DNA from: Nostoc sp. MS1 | GTDB lineage: Bacteria; Cyanobacteriota; Cyanobacteriia; Cyanobacteriales; Nostocaceae | Assembly: GCF_019976755.1 (NCBI RefSeq) | Contig: NZ_AP023441.1 | Span: 5,577,501-5,641,500, forward strand | Length of the DNA stretch: 64,000 nucleotides | Reading direction: 5' to 3' | Shown: one piece after another, positions 26,467 through 35,412 of the stretch | Numbering within the stretch: the stretch's first letter is position 1 | Layout: each line of letters begins with the position of its first letter | Position numbers and translations under genes: made by a program | Notes under the pieces: generated by a model | Told to the model about the DNA's origin: nothing | The model's database searches: none | Seen by the model: only the letters and a program-made list of their open reading frames with translations

Positions 26467-27651
26467 ATGCAAATAATTAGAAAAAAGATAAATTGGCGAA
26501 TATTGATTTCATTTACTATTGGAGTTTTAGCCGCTAGCTTCTTATTCAGTAATGTGGCGATAGGTGCAGTAGAAATTAGCAGCATTCAATTTATCGGACA
26601 AGCTACATTACCGAAGGGGTTGTCATTTCAAAAGACTGAAGTAGGGGGATTATCTGGAATTACCTATGATGCTAGTAATGACCTCTATTATGCCATTTCT
26701 GATGATAGAGGACAAAAAGCACCTGCGCGTTTCTACACCTTCAAAATAGATTTAAGGCAAGGTAAGCTACAAGATAAAGGTGTGATGCCTGTAGGTGTCA
26801 CTACATTATTAAACGAAAATGGTCAAACTTTTTCCCCTGGAGAAACCGATACAGAAGGAATTGCTGTTACTCAAGCGGAAACTGTCTTCATTTCCTCTGA
26901 AGGAGATGTAAATAAATTAATTCCCCCTTTTATTAAAGAATTTCCTTTATCTTCAGGTAAAGTTAGTAAAACATTACCGATACCAGAAAAGTTCTTACCA
27001 GATAAAGATAGTAAGCAAGGTATCCGCAATAACTTGGCTTTTGAAAGTCTGACTATTACACCTAATAATCAATATTTATTTACAGCTACAGAAAATGCTT
27101 TAATTCAAGACGGCCCAGCCGCACAACCTAATGTTGGCAGTCCTTGCCGAATTTTGCAATATAATTTAAAAACCAATCAACCAGAAAAAGAGTTTTTCTA
27201 CCAAACAGAACCCGTATCAACATTGTTTAATTTAACAGGTAAATTTGCCAGTGGCTTATCTGATTTACTCGCGTTAGATAATCAAGGTCACTTCTTGAGC
27301 CTAGAACGAAGTTTCACAGGTTTGGGTTTTGATATCGCGTTATTTCAAGTTTTTCTGGAAGGCGCTGATGATATCCAACATATAGATAGTTTGTTAGCAG
27401 TTAACTCTCAAAACATCAAACCAGTCCAGAAAAAATTACTTTTAGATTTACGTACTTTAGATGTGGCACTAGATAATATAGAAGGTTTAACCCTTGGCCC
27501 TACACTACCTAATGGACAAAAAGCCTTAATTCTTATTAGTGATAATAATTTTAATTCTATACAACGTAATCAAATTCTCGCCTTTCAACTGAAAATAGAA
27601 TCTCCTTTAATGAGGTTGTTACGGCGAATATTACCAAATTTTAACCGCTAA
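26467..27651 (+). CDS. Esterase-like activity of phytase family protein
   Basis: 394 aa, exported: a signal peptide is visible (about residues 10-34, ILISFTIGVLAASFLFSNVAIGA). The mature part has the signature of the phytase-like esterase family, a beta-propeller: VGGLSGITYD, then YYAISDDRG, DTEGIAV, LAFESLTIT and DNIEGLTLGP. In cyanobacteria such proteins are taken to hydrolyse organic phosphoesters outside the cytoplasmic membrane, but substrate and activity are unproven. It is transcribed alone or with the 54-aa gene. Confidence 0.85.
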   Translation: MQIIRKKINWRILISFTIGVLAASFLFSNVAIGAVEISSIQFIGQATLPKGLSFQKTEVGGLSGITYDASNDLYYAISDDRGQKAPARFYTFKIDLRQGKLQDKGVMPVGVTTLLNENGQTFSPGETDTEGIAVTQAETVFISSEGDVNKLIPPFIKEFPLSSGKVSKTLPIPEKFLPDKDSKQGIRNNLAFESLTITPNNQYLFTATENALIQDGPAAQPNVGSPCRILQYNLKTNQPEKEFFYQTEPVSTLFNLTGKFASGLSDLLALDNQGHFLSLERSFTGLGFDIALFQVFLEGADDIQHIDSLLAVNSQNIKPVQKKLLLDLRTLDVALDNIEGLTLGPTLPNGQKALILISDNNFNSIQRNQILAFQLKIESPLMRLLRRILPNFNR

Positions 27652-28343
27652 TATTAAATTGCTATATTGCGATCGCCTGACAAAGATCCTTCATGCACAT
27701 CTTGGCTTGGTGCATCTACCATCGTTTAACCCAGGTGATGATGGTTAGCACTAACAATAACATCTCGCAAAGCTATGTTAATCCCTTGAGCGCGAATTAA
27801 GGCGTAAGTTCTTACAGAATGTGGGTCTAATACCTAAAGTATCCCCTTCCAAACTCGGAAAGTGATTTTCCGCAGATGTAGATGTATAACAGGTATATTT
27901 ATTTTAACTTATAGGTATGGAAGAAACCAAACAAACTACAACTTTTAGCCAATCGGAATGACATCTAATGGGTCAAATCCCACATTCTGTTATTCAAAAA
28001 CCTTAAATTATGAATATATGCACAGTTAAATCTGATACAGATTTGTATAAACTCACCTTAGTAGAGTTTATAGAAATACTGGCAATGCAATTTGACTTAT
28101 ATCAAAATATTCCTAACATTGAGGCACATTAAATTACATTAAGTAATAGTCAAGAATTTTAGAGAATAATAATATTTTGCAAACTAGCCTTTCAAGACGT
28201 TGCTTGAGAGTGTTATTGATTTTTTTAAGATAGCTAGTTTATCACTATTTTTGCCTAATACTTTATGTCTTTTACTAGGTAAAATCTGTTATTTTTAAAT
28301 TGAATCTCGATTTTTTTAAATTTACTATATACAAGGAGTTTAT
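27652..28343. other. Intergenic region with decayed gene remnants
   Basis: 692 bp. The minus strand carries the FAD-monooxygenase remnant at 27726-27833. On the plus strand a 40-codon frame at 28010-28132 (MNICTVKSDTDLYKLTLVEF then IEILA) looks coding but has no ribosome-binding site, and a 14-codon frame starts at 27917. These are likely decay products. The lipoxygenase promoter should be in the right part. Confidence 0.5.
27726..27833 (-). pseudogene. Remnant of an FAD-dependent monooxygenase
   Basis: A 35-codon minus-strand frame bounded by stops reads VLDPHSVRTYALIRAQGINI then ALRDVIVSANHHHLG. The RAQGINIALRDVIVSANH block matches the C-terminal FAD-binding signature of aromatic-ring monooxygenases (AQGxNxALRDxxxxAxxL). 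The preceding Rossmann domain is absent and a stop codon directly precedes the block. It is probably a decayed gene fragment. Confidence 0.5.
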
Positions 28344-30260
28344 GTGAATAATTCATTACCAAATGATCCAGTAAATTTATCTATTGCTGATAACTTGGCA
28401 GTGGCTAGGCAACAATATCAATATAACTACACTCATATTCCATCAATTGCAATGGTGGATGAGCTGCCTGCTACAGAACAATTCTCTACTAATTGGCTTT
28501 TTTTACTAGCACAGCAATTACGTGTACTATTTATTAATACCTTAATTACAAATAGAGGTAATCGTGGTTCTCAGTCAGTTCGTGATGATGTCAAAAGATT
28601 TATTCTTGAAGCCATAATCAAGGGAGCTATACCTTTTCGACTTAGTGTTATTGCCAAACTGTTACAAATAATTCCTCAATTTTTAATTAAGAGCTTATCT
28701 AAAGATTTTAGAGAAATTGATGATCTATTGTTTTCGCTACTGAGAGAATGTGGACTATCTATTTTTGAAGATTCCTTAGACCGAGTTTTAAACTTATTGT
28801 ATAAAGACCAACCTACAGGTCATGTAACCAATCTCCAAGATTACGAAAAGTTACTGCCAGAAATTCCACTACCAGCGATCGCTAGTACTTATCAGCAAGA
28901 TGAAGTATTTGCCTATATGCAGGTAGCAGGCTTCAATCCGGTAATGATTGAGCGAATAGAAACTCTAGGCGATGGCGTTCTGTCCACCGTAGGCGATCGC
29001 TTCCCCGTCACAGACGAACATTTCCAAGCAGTCATGGGTAGTGACGACTCTTTGAGTGCAGCCGGGCAACAAGGTAGACTTTACTTAGCAGATTATGGAA
29101 TTTTGGAGGGTGCAATCAACGGCACATACCCACATGAGCAAAAATATCTCTATGCTCCCTTAGCGTTGTTTGCCTTACCCCAAGGTTCAGAATCGAACCG
29201 TCTCTTGCGCCCTATAGCTATTCAATGTGGACAAACCCCAGGCCCAGACTACCCCATCATTACCCCGCAATCGGGTAAGTATTCTTGGCTATTTGCCAAA
29301 ACCGTTGTGCAAATTGCCGATGCAAACTTTCATGAAGCCGTCACTCATCTAGGTAGAACTCACTTGTTCGTCGGCCCCTTTGTGATGGCAACCTATCGAC
29401 AATTACCCACCAATCATCCCCTACGTATTTTATTACACCCCCATTTCGAGGGAACTTTAGCAATCAATGATGCGGCACAAAGGATTCTTATTGCTCCTGG
29501 TGGTGGGGTTGATAGGCTACTTTCATCCACTATTGATAACGCTAGAGTTTTAGCTGTGCGTGGTTTACAAAGTTACAGCTTTAATAATGCCATGTTACCA
29601 AAACAACTCAAGCAACGTGGTGTAGATGATCCGAACTTGTTACCTGTATATCCTTATCGAGATGATGGGCTGTTGATTTGGAATGCTATTCATCAGTGGG
29701 TATCGGACTATCTAAAACTTTACTACCCTACAGATCAAAATATTCAAAAAGACACAGCACTGCAAACATGGGCAGCCGAGGCACAAGCTTATGACGGGGG
29801 ACGTGTGCCTGATTTTGGCGAAAATGGTGGTATTCAAACGCGCGATTATTTAGCTGATGCTGTTACTTTAATTATTTTTACCGCCAGCGCCCAACATGGA
29901 GCAGTCAACTTTCCCCAAAAAGACTTGATGGGCTACGCTCCAGTACTACCTTTAGCTGGTTACTTACCAGCTTCTACCCTGAAAACAGAAGTAACAGAGC
30001 AAGATTACTTAAATTTACTGCCACCTTTGGATCAAGCGCAAAGACAACTAAATCTTCTATCCTTACTAGGTTCTGTCTATTACAACAAGCTTGGTGATTA
30101 CCAAAAAGAATACTTTACCAACCCAAAGGTAAAACCATTGTTACAAGCCTTTCAAACAAATCTCCAACAGATTGAAGATACCATCAATCAGCGTAACTTA
30201 CACCGCCCATCTTATGAGTATCTTCTACCTTCACGAATCCCTCAAAGCATCAATATCTAA
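28344..30260 (+). CDS. Lipoxygenase
   Basis: 638 aa, GTG start preceded by AAGGAG (28333-28338); the ATG two bases earlier runs into a stop. There is no PLAT domain. The catalytic part shows the lipoxygenase iron ligands: the two His of HEAVTHLGRTHLF (about 334 and 339), His and Asn of QHGAVNFPQ (about 518-522) and the C-terminal Ile (it ends PQSINI). Lipoxygenases insert O2 into polyunsaturated fatty acids to give hydroperoxides. A cytochrome P450 starts 17 bp later and probably consumes the product, as in oxylipin pathways. No signal peptide is seen. Confidence 0.92.
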   Translation: MNNSLPNDPVNLSIADNLAVARQQYQYNYTHIPSIAMVDELPATEQFSTNWLFLLAQQLRVLFINTLITNRGNRGSQSVRDDVKRFILEAIIKGAIPFRLSVIAKLLQIIPQFLIKSLSKDFREIDDLLFSLLRECGLSIFEDSLDRVLNLLYKDQPTGHVTNLQDYEKLLPEIPLPAIASTYQQDEVFAYMQVAGFNPVMIERIETLGDGVLSTVGDRFPVTDEHFQAVMGSDDSLSAAGQQGRLYLADYGILEGAINGTYPHEQKYLYAPLALFALPQGSESNRLLRPIAIQCGQTPGPDYPIITPQSGKYSWLFAKTVVQIADANFHEAVTHLGRTHLFVGPFVMATYRQLPTNHPLRILLHPHFEGTLAINDAAQRILIAPGGGVDRLLSSTIDNARVLAVRGLQSYSFNNAMLPKQLKQRGVDDPNLLPVYPYRDDGLLIWNAIHQWVSDYLKLYYPTDQNIQKDTALQTWAAEAQAYDGGRVPDFGENGGIQTRDYLADAVTLIIFTASAQHGAVNFPQKDLMGYAPVLPLAGYLPASTLKTEVTEQDYLNLLPPLDQAQRQLNLLSLLGSVYYNKLGDYQKEYFTNPKVKPLLQAFQTNLQQIEDTINQRNLHRPSYEYLLPSRIPQSINI

Positions 30261-30277
30261 CTTAACCTCATAATACT

Positions 30278-31627
30278 ATGGAACTTAAAGATAAAATTCT
30301 CAAAAACCACGATCGCCAGATCAAACTCTCCTATACTTTAGCTAAAGTCGGCTATGATACAGCGATCGGTAAGTTGTTGCGCTTACGTGCTTACTATGGT
30401 GATGCCTTGATCATGCTCAAAGCATGGAAAGATTTTCTTTATACTCGTAAGGAAAATATCGGTGACAAATATTTTGCAGTAGATCATGCAATTATGCACA
30501 CATCCCATACTCAAGTGCAGGAATTGATGCAAACCGAGCCGCAAATTCGAGGAAATGATTTAGGTATCATCAGAATCTTGGCTCCTAGCTACTTACTCAA
30601 CAATCCTCTCAGTTTGGGGACAAACGGTAATGAACATACAGGGGTTCGTGCTATATTTTCGCAAGTCTTACCAGACCCATCAGCACAGATAGATATCTTA
30701 GGGCGTTTAGTAGAGCAAAGTCTATCAAAAGCTGCCAATCAAGGGAAATTACACATTGGCGAAGATTTACCAAGCATGATGCTGGACATTCTGCATCAAC
30801 TGATTCTGCAAATATCTTTAACTGAAGCAGAAATCAAAGCATCACGTACCTATATTCAAGGTTTACCTTTAGCATCTATTCCTAACTTTATCAGTAAATA
30901 TTTACTAGCATTTAAAACAGCACCAAATATTCGACATCGCCAGCATCTAATTAATAAGTATAAACAATCTCCTCAATGGGCATTCATTCTAGAAACAGGA
31001 ACAAAGCATGGACTAAATGAACATCAAATAGCTAACAGTGTTTTCGATATGATTCATATTGCCGGAACTGCTGGTACAAGTGCATTGTTAGGCTCTGTAA
31101 TTGGTGTTTTGTGCCTAGACAATACTTTAAAAAACCACGTTTTATCCGAAATTAATACTGTTTGGAACTCCCAAGAAACCCTAAATGAATCTGCCATTGA
31201 ACAGTCCCACCTCATGAATCAAGTAATATTAGAAACTGCTCGGCTCTATCCACCTGTAAGATTTGTTAGCCAGCTAACTACTAACTCAGGTGAAGTCGAG
31301 ATAGGGGGAACAAAATGTCCATTCCAAAAGGGAACTCGCTTACTTGGCTCTATCTTTACAGCAAATAGGGATGCTAATAGATACCAAAATCCAGATAGTT
31401 TTGATGTTACACGAGATTTTTCTGATATATTATCTTGGAATGGATATGGTCATGAGCGAGCTTGTCCCGGAAGAAACTTATCAGTTGGCTTGATTAAAGT
31501 TTTCTGTCTCTACCTTTTTAAAAATTATAAATGGCAATCATTTACAGAAGTAAAATGGGATTTTGCTAAAGTGACTGCTGTTACTCCTAATGATTTAGTT
31601 TTACAAGGTTTTGCTAAACAAACTTAG
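30278..31627 (+). CDS. Divergent cytochrome P450
   Basis: 449 aa. It shows the I-helix IHIAGTAGTSAL, the K-helix ExxR in LETARLYPP and a haem loop WNGYGHERACPGRNLS with the thiolate Cys at about 396. The usual Phe of the FxxGxxxCxG loop is missing (the order is W-N-G-Y-G-H-E-R-A-C), as in CYP74-type and fungal dioxygenase-linked P450s that isomerise or cleave hydroperoxides without a reductase. Lying 17 bp after a lipoxygenase, it most likely acts on fatty-acid hydroperoxides (diol synthase, allene oxide synthase or lyase). The exact reaction is not readable. Confidence 0.85.
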   Translation: MELKDKILKNHDRQIKLSYTLAKVGYDTAIGKLLRLRAYYGDALIMLKAWKDFLYTRKENIGDKYFAVDHAIMHTSHTQVQELMQTEPQIRGNDLGIIRILAPSYLLNNPLSLGTNGNEHTGVRAIFSQVLPDPSAQIDILGRLVEQSLSKAANQGKLHIGEDLPSMMLDILHQLILQISLTEAEIKASRTYIQGLPLASIPNFISKYLLAFKTAPNIRHRQHLINKYKQSPQWAFILETGTKHGLNEHQIANSVFDMIHIAGTAGTSALLGSVIGVLCLDNTLKNHVLSEINTVWNSQETLNESAIEQSHLMNQVILETARLYPPVRFVSQLTTNSGEVEIGGTKCPFQKGTRLLGSIFTANRDANRYQNPDSFDVTRDFSDILSWNGYGHERACPGRNLSVGLIKVFCLYLFKNYKWQSFTEVKWDFAKVTAVTPNDLVLQGFAKQT

Positions 31628-31664
31628 ATGGTTGATCACTGATTTGCATATAAGGAGACAGGTA

Positions 31665-32243
31665 ATGACTAGAAAAATCGAGAAAAAACAACTCGATAAT
31701 ATTGCTACATGGATGAAACCAGTTAAAGAAACGGACTTACCATCTGTCCTTGCAGGTGTATTCTTTATGGATGGCAATCCGCTTCCAGATGATTGCATTA
31801 CAATGTATAATTTAGAATGGGATATCCAAAAGCAAACCCTAATCTTACCTGTTTTTGCTCCTTTACAGTGGACTTTTCACAACACAATTTTTGGATGGCT
31901 ATTACTTAGCTTATCTCGATTATTTCGATTTACTTACAAAATAGAATTTGCTGATAAAACTTTACAGCACGGTCAAATTACGCCTTTTTTGTTAGGATTG
32001 CAGATACCTAAATGGTTTATAGATGCCACAATGCACCAAGAAGAAAACTCTCCAAATGGGAATGTTTGGTATCGAAAAACCCGTTGGTTTGGTGGTCTTT
32101 TAAGACTTGGTGAGTACACTCTACGTAAAGTGGTGGATAAAGATGGTAATTATACTCCTGCTTTTAAAGAAATGCTGGCTAAGGTTAAAAATGACTGTTT
32201 AGTAATTGTCTGTGAAAATCAAAGTTCTGTTGAGAAAGTATAG
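31665..32243 (+). CDS. Unknown protein in the lipoxygenase-P450 operon
   Basis: 192 aa from the ATG at 31665, which has AAGGAG at 31652-31657; a TTG at 31611 is in frame but overlaps the P450 gene. It holds a central hydrophobic stretch (FHNTIFGWLLLSLSRLFRFT) and many Trp. I recognise no family. The 37-bp gap from the P450 stop points to co-transcription and a role in the same lipid pathway, for example in substrate delivery or product processing. That is inference. Confidence 0.7.
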   Translation: MTRKIEKKQLDNIATWMKPVKETDLPSVLAGVFFMDGNPLPDDCITMYNLEWDIQKQTLILPVFAPLQWTFHNTIFGWLLLSLSRLFRFTYKIEFADKTLQHGQITPFLLGLQIPKWFIDATMHQEENSPNGNVWYRKTRWFGGLLRLGEYTLRKVVDKDGNYTPAFKEMLAKVKNDCLVIVCENQSSVEKV

Positions 32244-32601
32244 CAATCTTCAACGCCCTTCTGGAGAGTGACAGCAGCTGTTTACGGAGGCTATCTCGTT
32301 CAAGCACAGAGCAGAGAATAATCTAAATGCTGAACTTGAGATGATTGCAATGGAGAAACATGGGCAGGACAAATTTCTGCTCCACGCTAAAACAGCGATC
32401 GCCGCCGATAAATGACTAACCAATTACCAATGACTAATAGCTAATGTAATATTTACATCTGTCGGAAGCTACGGTAAGCATTTATAACCACAGTAGGGTT
32501 AATCTCCCTAGCTCAATTTATAAGATTTTGTGAGTGAGGTGAGTTTTGTAGCCTCAGCAATTATCAATACACAGTTCTTATTCAGTAATCGGAGATTTAC
32601 C
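32244..32601. other. Intergenic region before the carotenoid protein gene
   Basis: 358 bp with one gcgatcgccg HIP1-type site near 32396 and a tgactaa repeat unit. In-frame codons upstream of 32602 lack homology to the carotenoid protein family. No other gene is seen. Confidence 0.45.
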
Positions 32602-33060
32602 ATGACTTACGCTACCGATGAACGCACCCAAAAAGCCATAGAACAATTTCGCGGCTTTGATGTTGATACACAGTTAGCTTTACTGTGGTTTGGCTATCTT
32701 GACATTAAAGAGCAGCTACAAGGAGAAACAAATCAACCTTCTGTACAAGATACAGCCGCCGCTTTATATGATCAGATCCGCGCTTTACCAAAAGAGCAAC
32801 AATTACAAGCTCAACGAGATATCGCCAGTGGCGCAAGCACCGATATTAGCCGTGCTTACAGTGCATTACATTCCAGCCCCAAAATTGACTTGTGGTTGAG
32901 ATTATCACGGGGTATGGAAAACGGCGAAATTATCCAAGTCCCTGGCGATTACAAGCTACCACAACAAACCAACAGCTTTGTTGATACTGTTAAAGGCTTC
33001 GACTTTCAACAACGCATTGACTTCATTCGCAGCATCGTTTTAGAAATGGGCGCAAAATAG
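32602..33060 (+). CDS. Helical carotenoid protein (OCP N-terminal-domain paralogue)
   Basis: 152 aa. The whole protein is one all-helical carotenoid-binding domain like the N-terminal half of the orange carotenoid protein: RFRGFDV-type start, LALLWFGYLDIKEQL, a QRDIASGASTDISRAYSA segment, LWLRLSRGMENG and the end SIVLEMG. The C-terminal redox domain is absent, so it is a stand-alone HCP. These proteins quench excited phycobilisomes or singlet oxygen. The ATG at 32602 is chosen because homology begins there. A terminator hairpin follows. It lies downstream of the lipid-peroxidising operon, which may be meaningful. Confidence 0.9.
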   Translation: MTYATDERTQKAIEQFRGFDVDTQLALLWFGYLDIKEQLQGETNQPSVQDTAAALYDQIRALPKEQQLQAQRDIASGASTDISRAYSALHSSPKIDLWLRLSRGMENGEIIQVPGDYKLPQQTNSFVDTVKGFDFQQRIDFIRSIVLEMGAK

Positions 33061-33067
33061 TATAAAT

Positions 33068-33090
33068 AATGGGGAACTCACTTCCCCATT
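33068..33090 (+). terminator. Terminator hairpin
   Basis: AATGGGGAA (33068-33076) pairs with TTCCCCATT (33082-33090), loop ctcac, 7 bp after the HCP stop codon. No T tract. Confidence 0.6.
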
Positions 33091-33335
33091 AGTCATTAGT
33101 CCATAATTATTAATTTATCTCCCTCATCTCCCCTCACTCCCCCACTCCCCACTTTGTAAAGCCATATTGCATAAATAGACAGTTGATACTGAAAAGCTCT
33201 ACAATCTGACTGGTTGTAGTAAATTTACCTATTGCCCCATCAACTCAAACATAGTTAAAGATTTTCTAGCGATTCTGCTAGGTTGGAAAATCACGCTATT
33301 AATATAAGTAAGTCTTAGTTAGAGAGTGACCACCA

Positions 33336-33458
33336 ATGGACGTAAAACTAATTTTAATCGGTCTAACCGTAGTATTTACTGTTTCGTGCCTATTCTTTGG
33401 GACGAAAAACGGGTTTTATGACTCAGATAACTATCATGGCAATGGTTCTGCCCACTGA
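33336..33458 (+). CDS. 40-aa single-span membrane protein
   Basis: 40 codons from the ATG at 33336. It has an N-terminal membrane helix (LILIGLTVVFTVSCLFFGT) and a polar tail rich in Gly, Asp, Tyr and His (GFYDSDNYHGNGSAH). The pattern of one helix plus a conserved-looking tail is that of the small subunits of thylakoid complexes. I cannot assign it to a specific complex. No strong ribosome-binding site is visible. Confidence 0.65.
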   Translation: MDVKLILIGLTVVFTVSCLFFGTKNGFYDSDNYHGNGSAH

Positions 33459-33704
33459 AAAATGACTGGTTGCTGAGAGTAGGCAATCAGAATTTTGTGA
33501 CAGTACAAATGCAAGAGGCAAATTCTCTTAGTCCCCAATTTAAAGGCTTCTCCTTATCCAACTTTTACGAACCAGTACGAGTTCGCAAAAGGTGTCTGGC
33601 TTTAGGGGCGCACTACCAAAATTTCCCCCAAGCTAGGAAACCAAAAGCTATGTAAATCTTGGTTTTGCGGATAAGTTATTGATGAGGTTGGACGGGAGCG
33701 GAGT

Positions 33705-35366
33705 ATGAGGGATAATTTGTCAGCATATTCGAGTATCGATACAGGGGAAGCAACGACTGAACTAGAATGTTTTCCCTATAGTGTCCAGCACCATGATGAG
33801 GGTGTGTGTCTACTTGTGCGAATGGGGCCGCACCGCATCCTGCTAGATTGTGGTTTGGCAGATATTTCATCCCTACAAAAACGTTTAACTCCATCCACAA
33901 AGCGGGCTACTCCCCCCTTACCAGCCGATTTAGTCTTAGTTACCCATGCCCACCCAGACCATGCTAGAGGTTTGCTGGCACTACATCAAGCTTTCCCTAG
34001 TTTACCTATCTATGGTAGTGAAGTAACTAGCAAGTTGCTACCTTTGAATTGGTTAGACCACAATCCCGAAGAGATTCCCCAGTTTTGTCACGCTTTGCCA
34101 TTGCGATCGCCTGTAGAACTGCAAGATGGGTTAGTCGCGGAAATCTTCCCAGCCGGACACTTACCAGGTGCAGTGGCAATTCTCCTCACATACACCAACG
34201 AACAGCGCTCCTACAAGTTACTATACACAGGGGATTTCTTCCTATCTAACTCCCGCCTAGTAGAAGGTTTGCGCTTAGAAGAACTGCGTGGTCTAGATTT
34301 GAATGTGTTGATTATCGAAGGAACTTACGGCACATCCCGACACCCCCACCGCCGCAACCAAGAAAACCAACTAGCCGAAAGAATAAATCGAGCAATAGGC
34401 GATCGCCACTCTGTCATCCTTCCCACCCCCGCTTTAGGCTTAGGACAAGAACTGTTGATGTTGCTGCGTTCCCACCACCATTTCACTGGCAGGGATTTAG
34501 ATATTTGGGTAGATGGGGCGGTTGCTGTTGGCTGCGATGCTTACTTAGAACTATTATCCCATTTACCAGCATCAGTACAGAACTTCGCCCGTCATCAACC
34601 CCTATTTTGGGATGAGCGTGTGCGTCCTCGTGTGCGCCGCTTGCAGCCAGAAAACCGCGCGATAGTAGGCAAATCACCCTGTATTATCCTCACAGATTCC
34701 ACAGCAGATTTAGAGCAATATTGCCAAGCAGAAACCGGGCCTTGGCTGATATTATTGCCAGAAAAAATTGATATTAAAGTTAATCAAAAATACTCAGCCC
34801 CCACCACAATAGAAAGTTATCTGCTGGCTCAACACAGTGATGGGCCGGGAACTACTCAGTTAATACATAACCTCCGCCCCCAGCACGTCGTCTTCGTCCA
34901 CGGTTCCCCCGCCTACCTAGCTGATTTAACCTGCTTAGATGAGTTACAGAACCGTTATCACGTCCATTCACCTGCGGCTGAGACTAGGGTAGAGTTGCTA
35001 ATTGGCGAAACTTTCGTCCAACCAGCCGCACCAGAAACTAACTATGAAGGTGAATTAACAGAGTTAGGCACAGTTATCACCATTACCATTCCTGAAGCCA
35101 TTACCGCCGATCCCAGGTGGCGACAATTTGCCGACACTGGTTTAATCGAAGCGCGTTGGCAAGGGGAAGAACTGGTACTGCGGGGGTTAACCCAAAGGGA
35201 ACTACTCAATCAAAATAGCGATCGCAACATCTCTCCCACCATTGACTGTTGCGGCACTTGTCGCCACCAACGCGGACAACGCTGCTGGAATCCCGCATCA
35301 CCTTTATATAACTTCAGGGTAACATTAGAAGGTTATTGTCCTGCTTTTGAGCGGTTAGTGGAATAG
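33705..35366 (+). CDS. Metallo-beta-lactamase / beta-CASP-like hydrolase
   Basis: 553 aa. The N-terminal 220 residues are an MBL fold with THAHPDHARG as dinuclear-zinc motif, AGHLPGA and the Asp of LLYTGDFFLS. The middle 200 residues resemble a beta-CASP cap, with conserved late His in VFVHGSPAYL. This is typical of RNA or DNA nucleases of the CPSF73/RNase J class. The last 60 residues carry a Cys cluster (DCCGTCRHQRGQRCWNP, then a further Cys), a probable zinc site and an unusual tail. Nucleic-acid cleavage is likely but not certain. It is transcribed alone, convergent with a TetR gene. Confidence 0.8.
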   Translation: MRDNLSAYSSIDTGEATTELECFPYSVQHHDEGVCLLVRMGPHRILLDCGLADISSLQKRLTPSTKRATPPLPADLVLVTHAHPDHARGLLALHQAFPSLPIYGSEVTSKLLPLNWLDHNPEEIPQFCHALPLRSPVELQDGLVAEIFPAGHLPGAVAILLTYTNEQRSYKLLYTGDFFLSNSRLVEGLRLEELRGLDLNVLIIEGTYGTSRHPHRRNQENQLAERINRAIGDRHSVILPTPALGLGQELLMLLRSHHHFTGRDLDIWVDGAVAVGCDAYLELLSHLPASVQNFARHQPLFWDERVRPRVRRLQPENRAIVGKSPCIILTDSTADLEQYCQAETGPWLILLPEKIDIKVNQKYSAPTTIESYLLAQHSDGPGTTQLIHNLRPQHVVFVHGSPAYLADLTCLDELQNRYHVHSPAAETRVELLIGETFVQPAAPETNYEGELTELGTVITITIPEAITADPRWRQFADTGLIEARWQGEELVLRGLTQRELLNQNSDRNISPTIDCCGTCRHQRGQRCWNPASPLYNFRVTLEGYCPAFERLVE

Positions 35367-35371
35367 AAGTG

Positions 35372-35412
35372 GACAATTGACAGTGAACTTAACCTGTCAA
35401 CTGTCAATTGTC
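35372..35412. terminator. Bidirectional terminator
   Basis: A perfect 13-bp stem, GACAATTGACAGT (35372-35384) with ACTGTCAATTGTC (35400-35412), lies between the convergent MBL and TetR genes. It is built from tgtcaac-type repeat units. Confidence 0.7.

Noticed and set aside
33470..33655. 61-aa frame before the MBL gene
   Set aside because: TTG start without ribosome-binding site and no coding-like pattern; the 40-aa membrane protein just upstream is the real gene.
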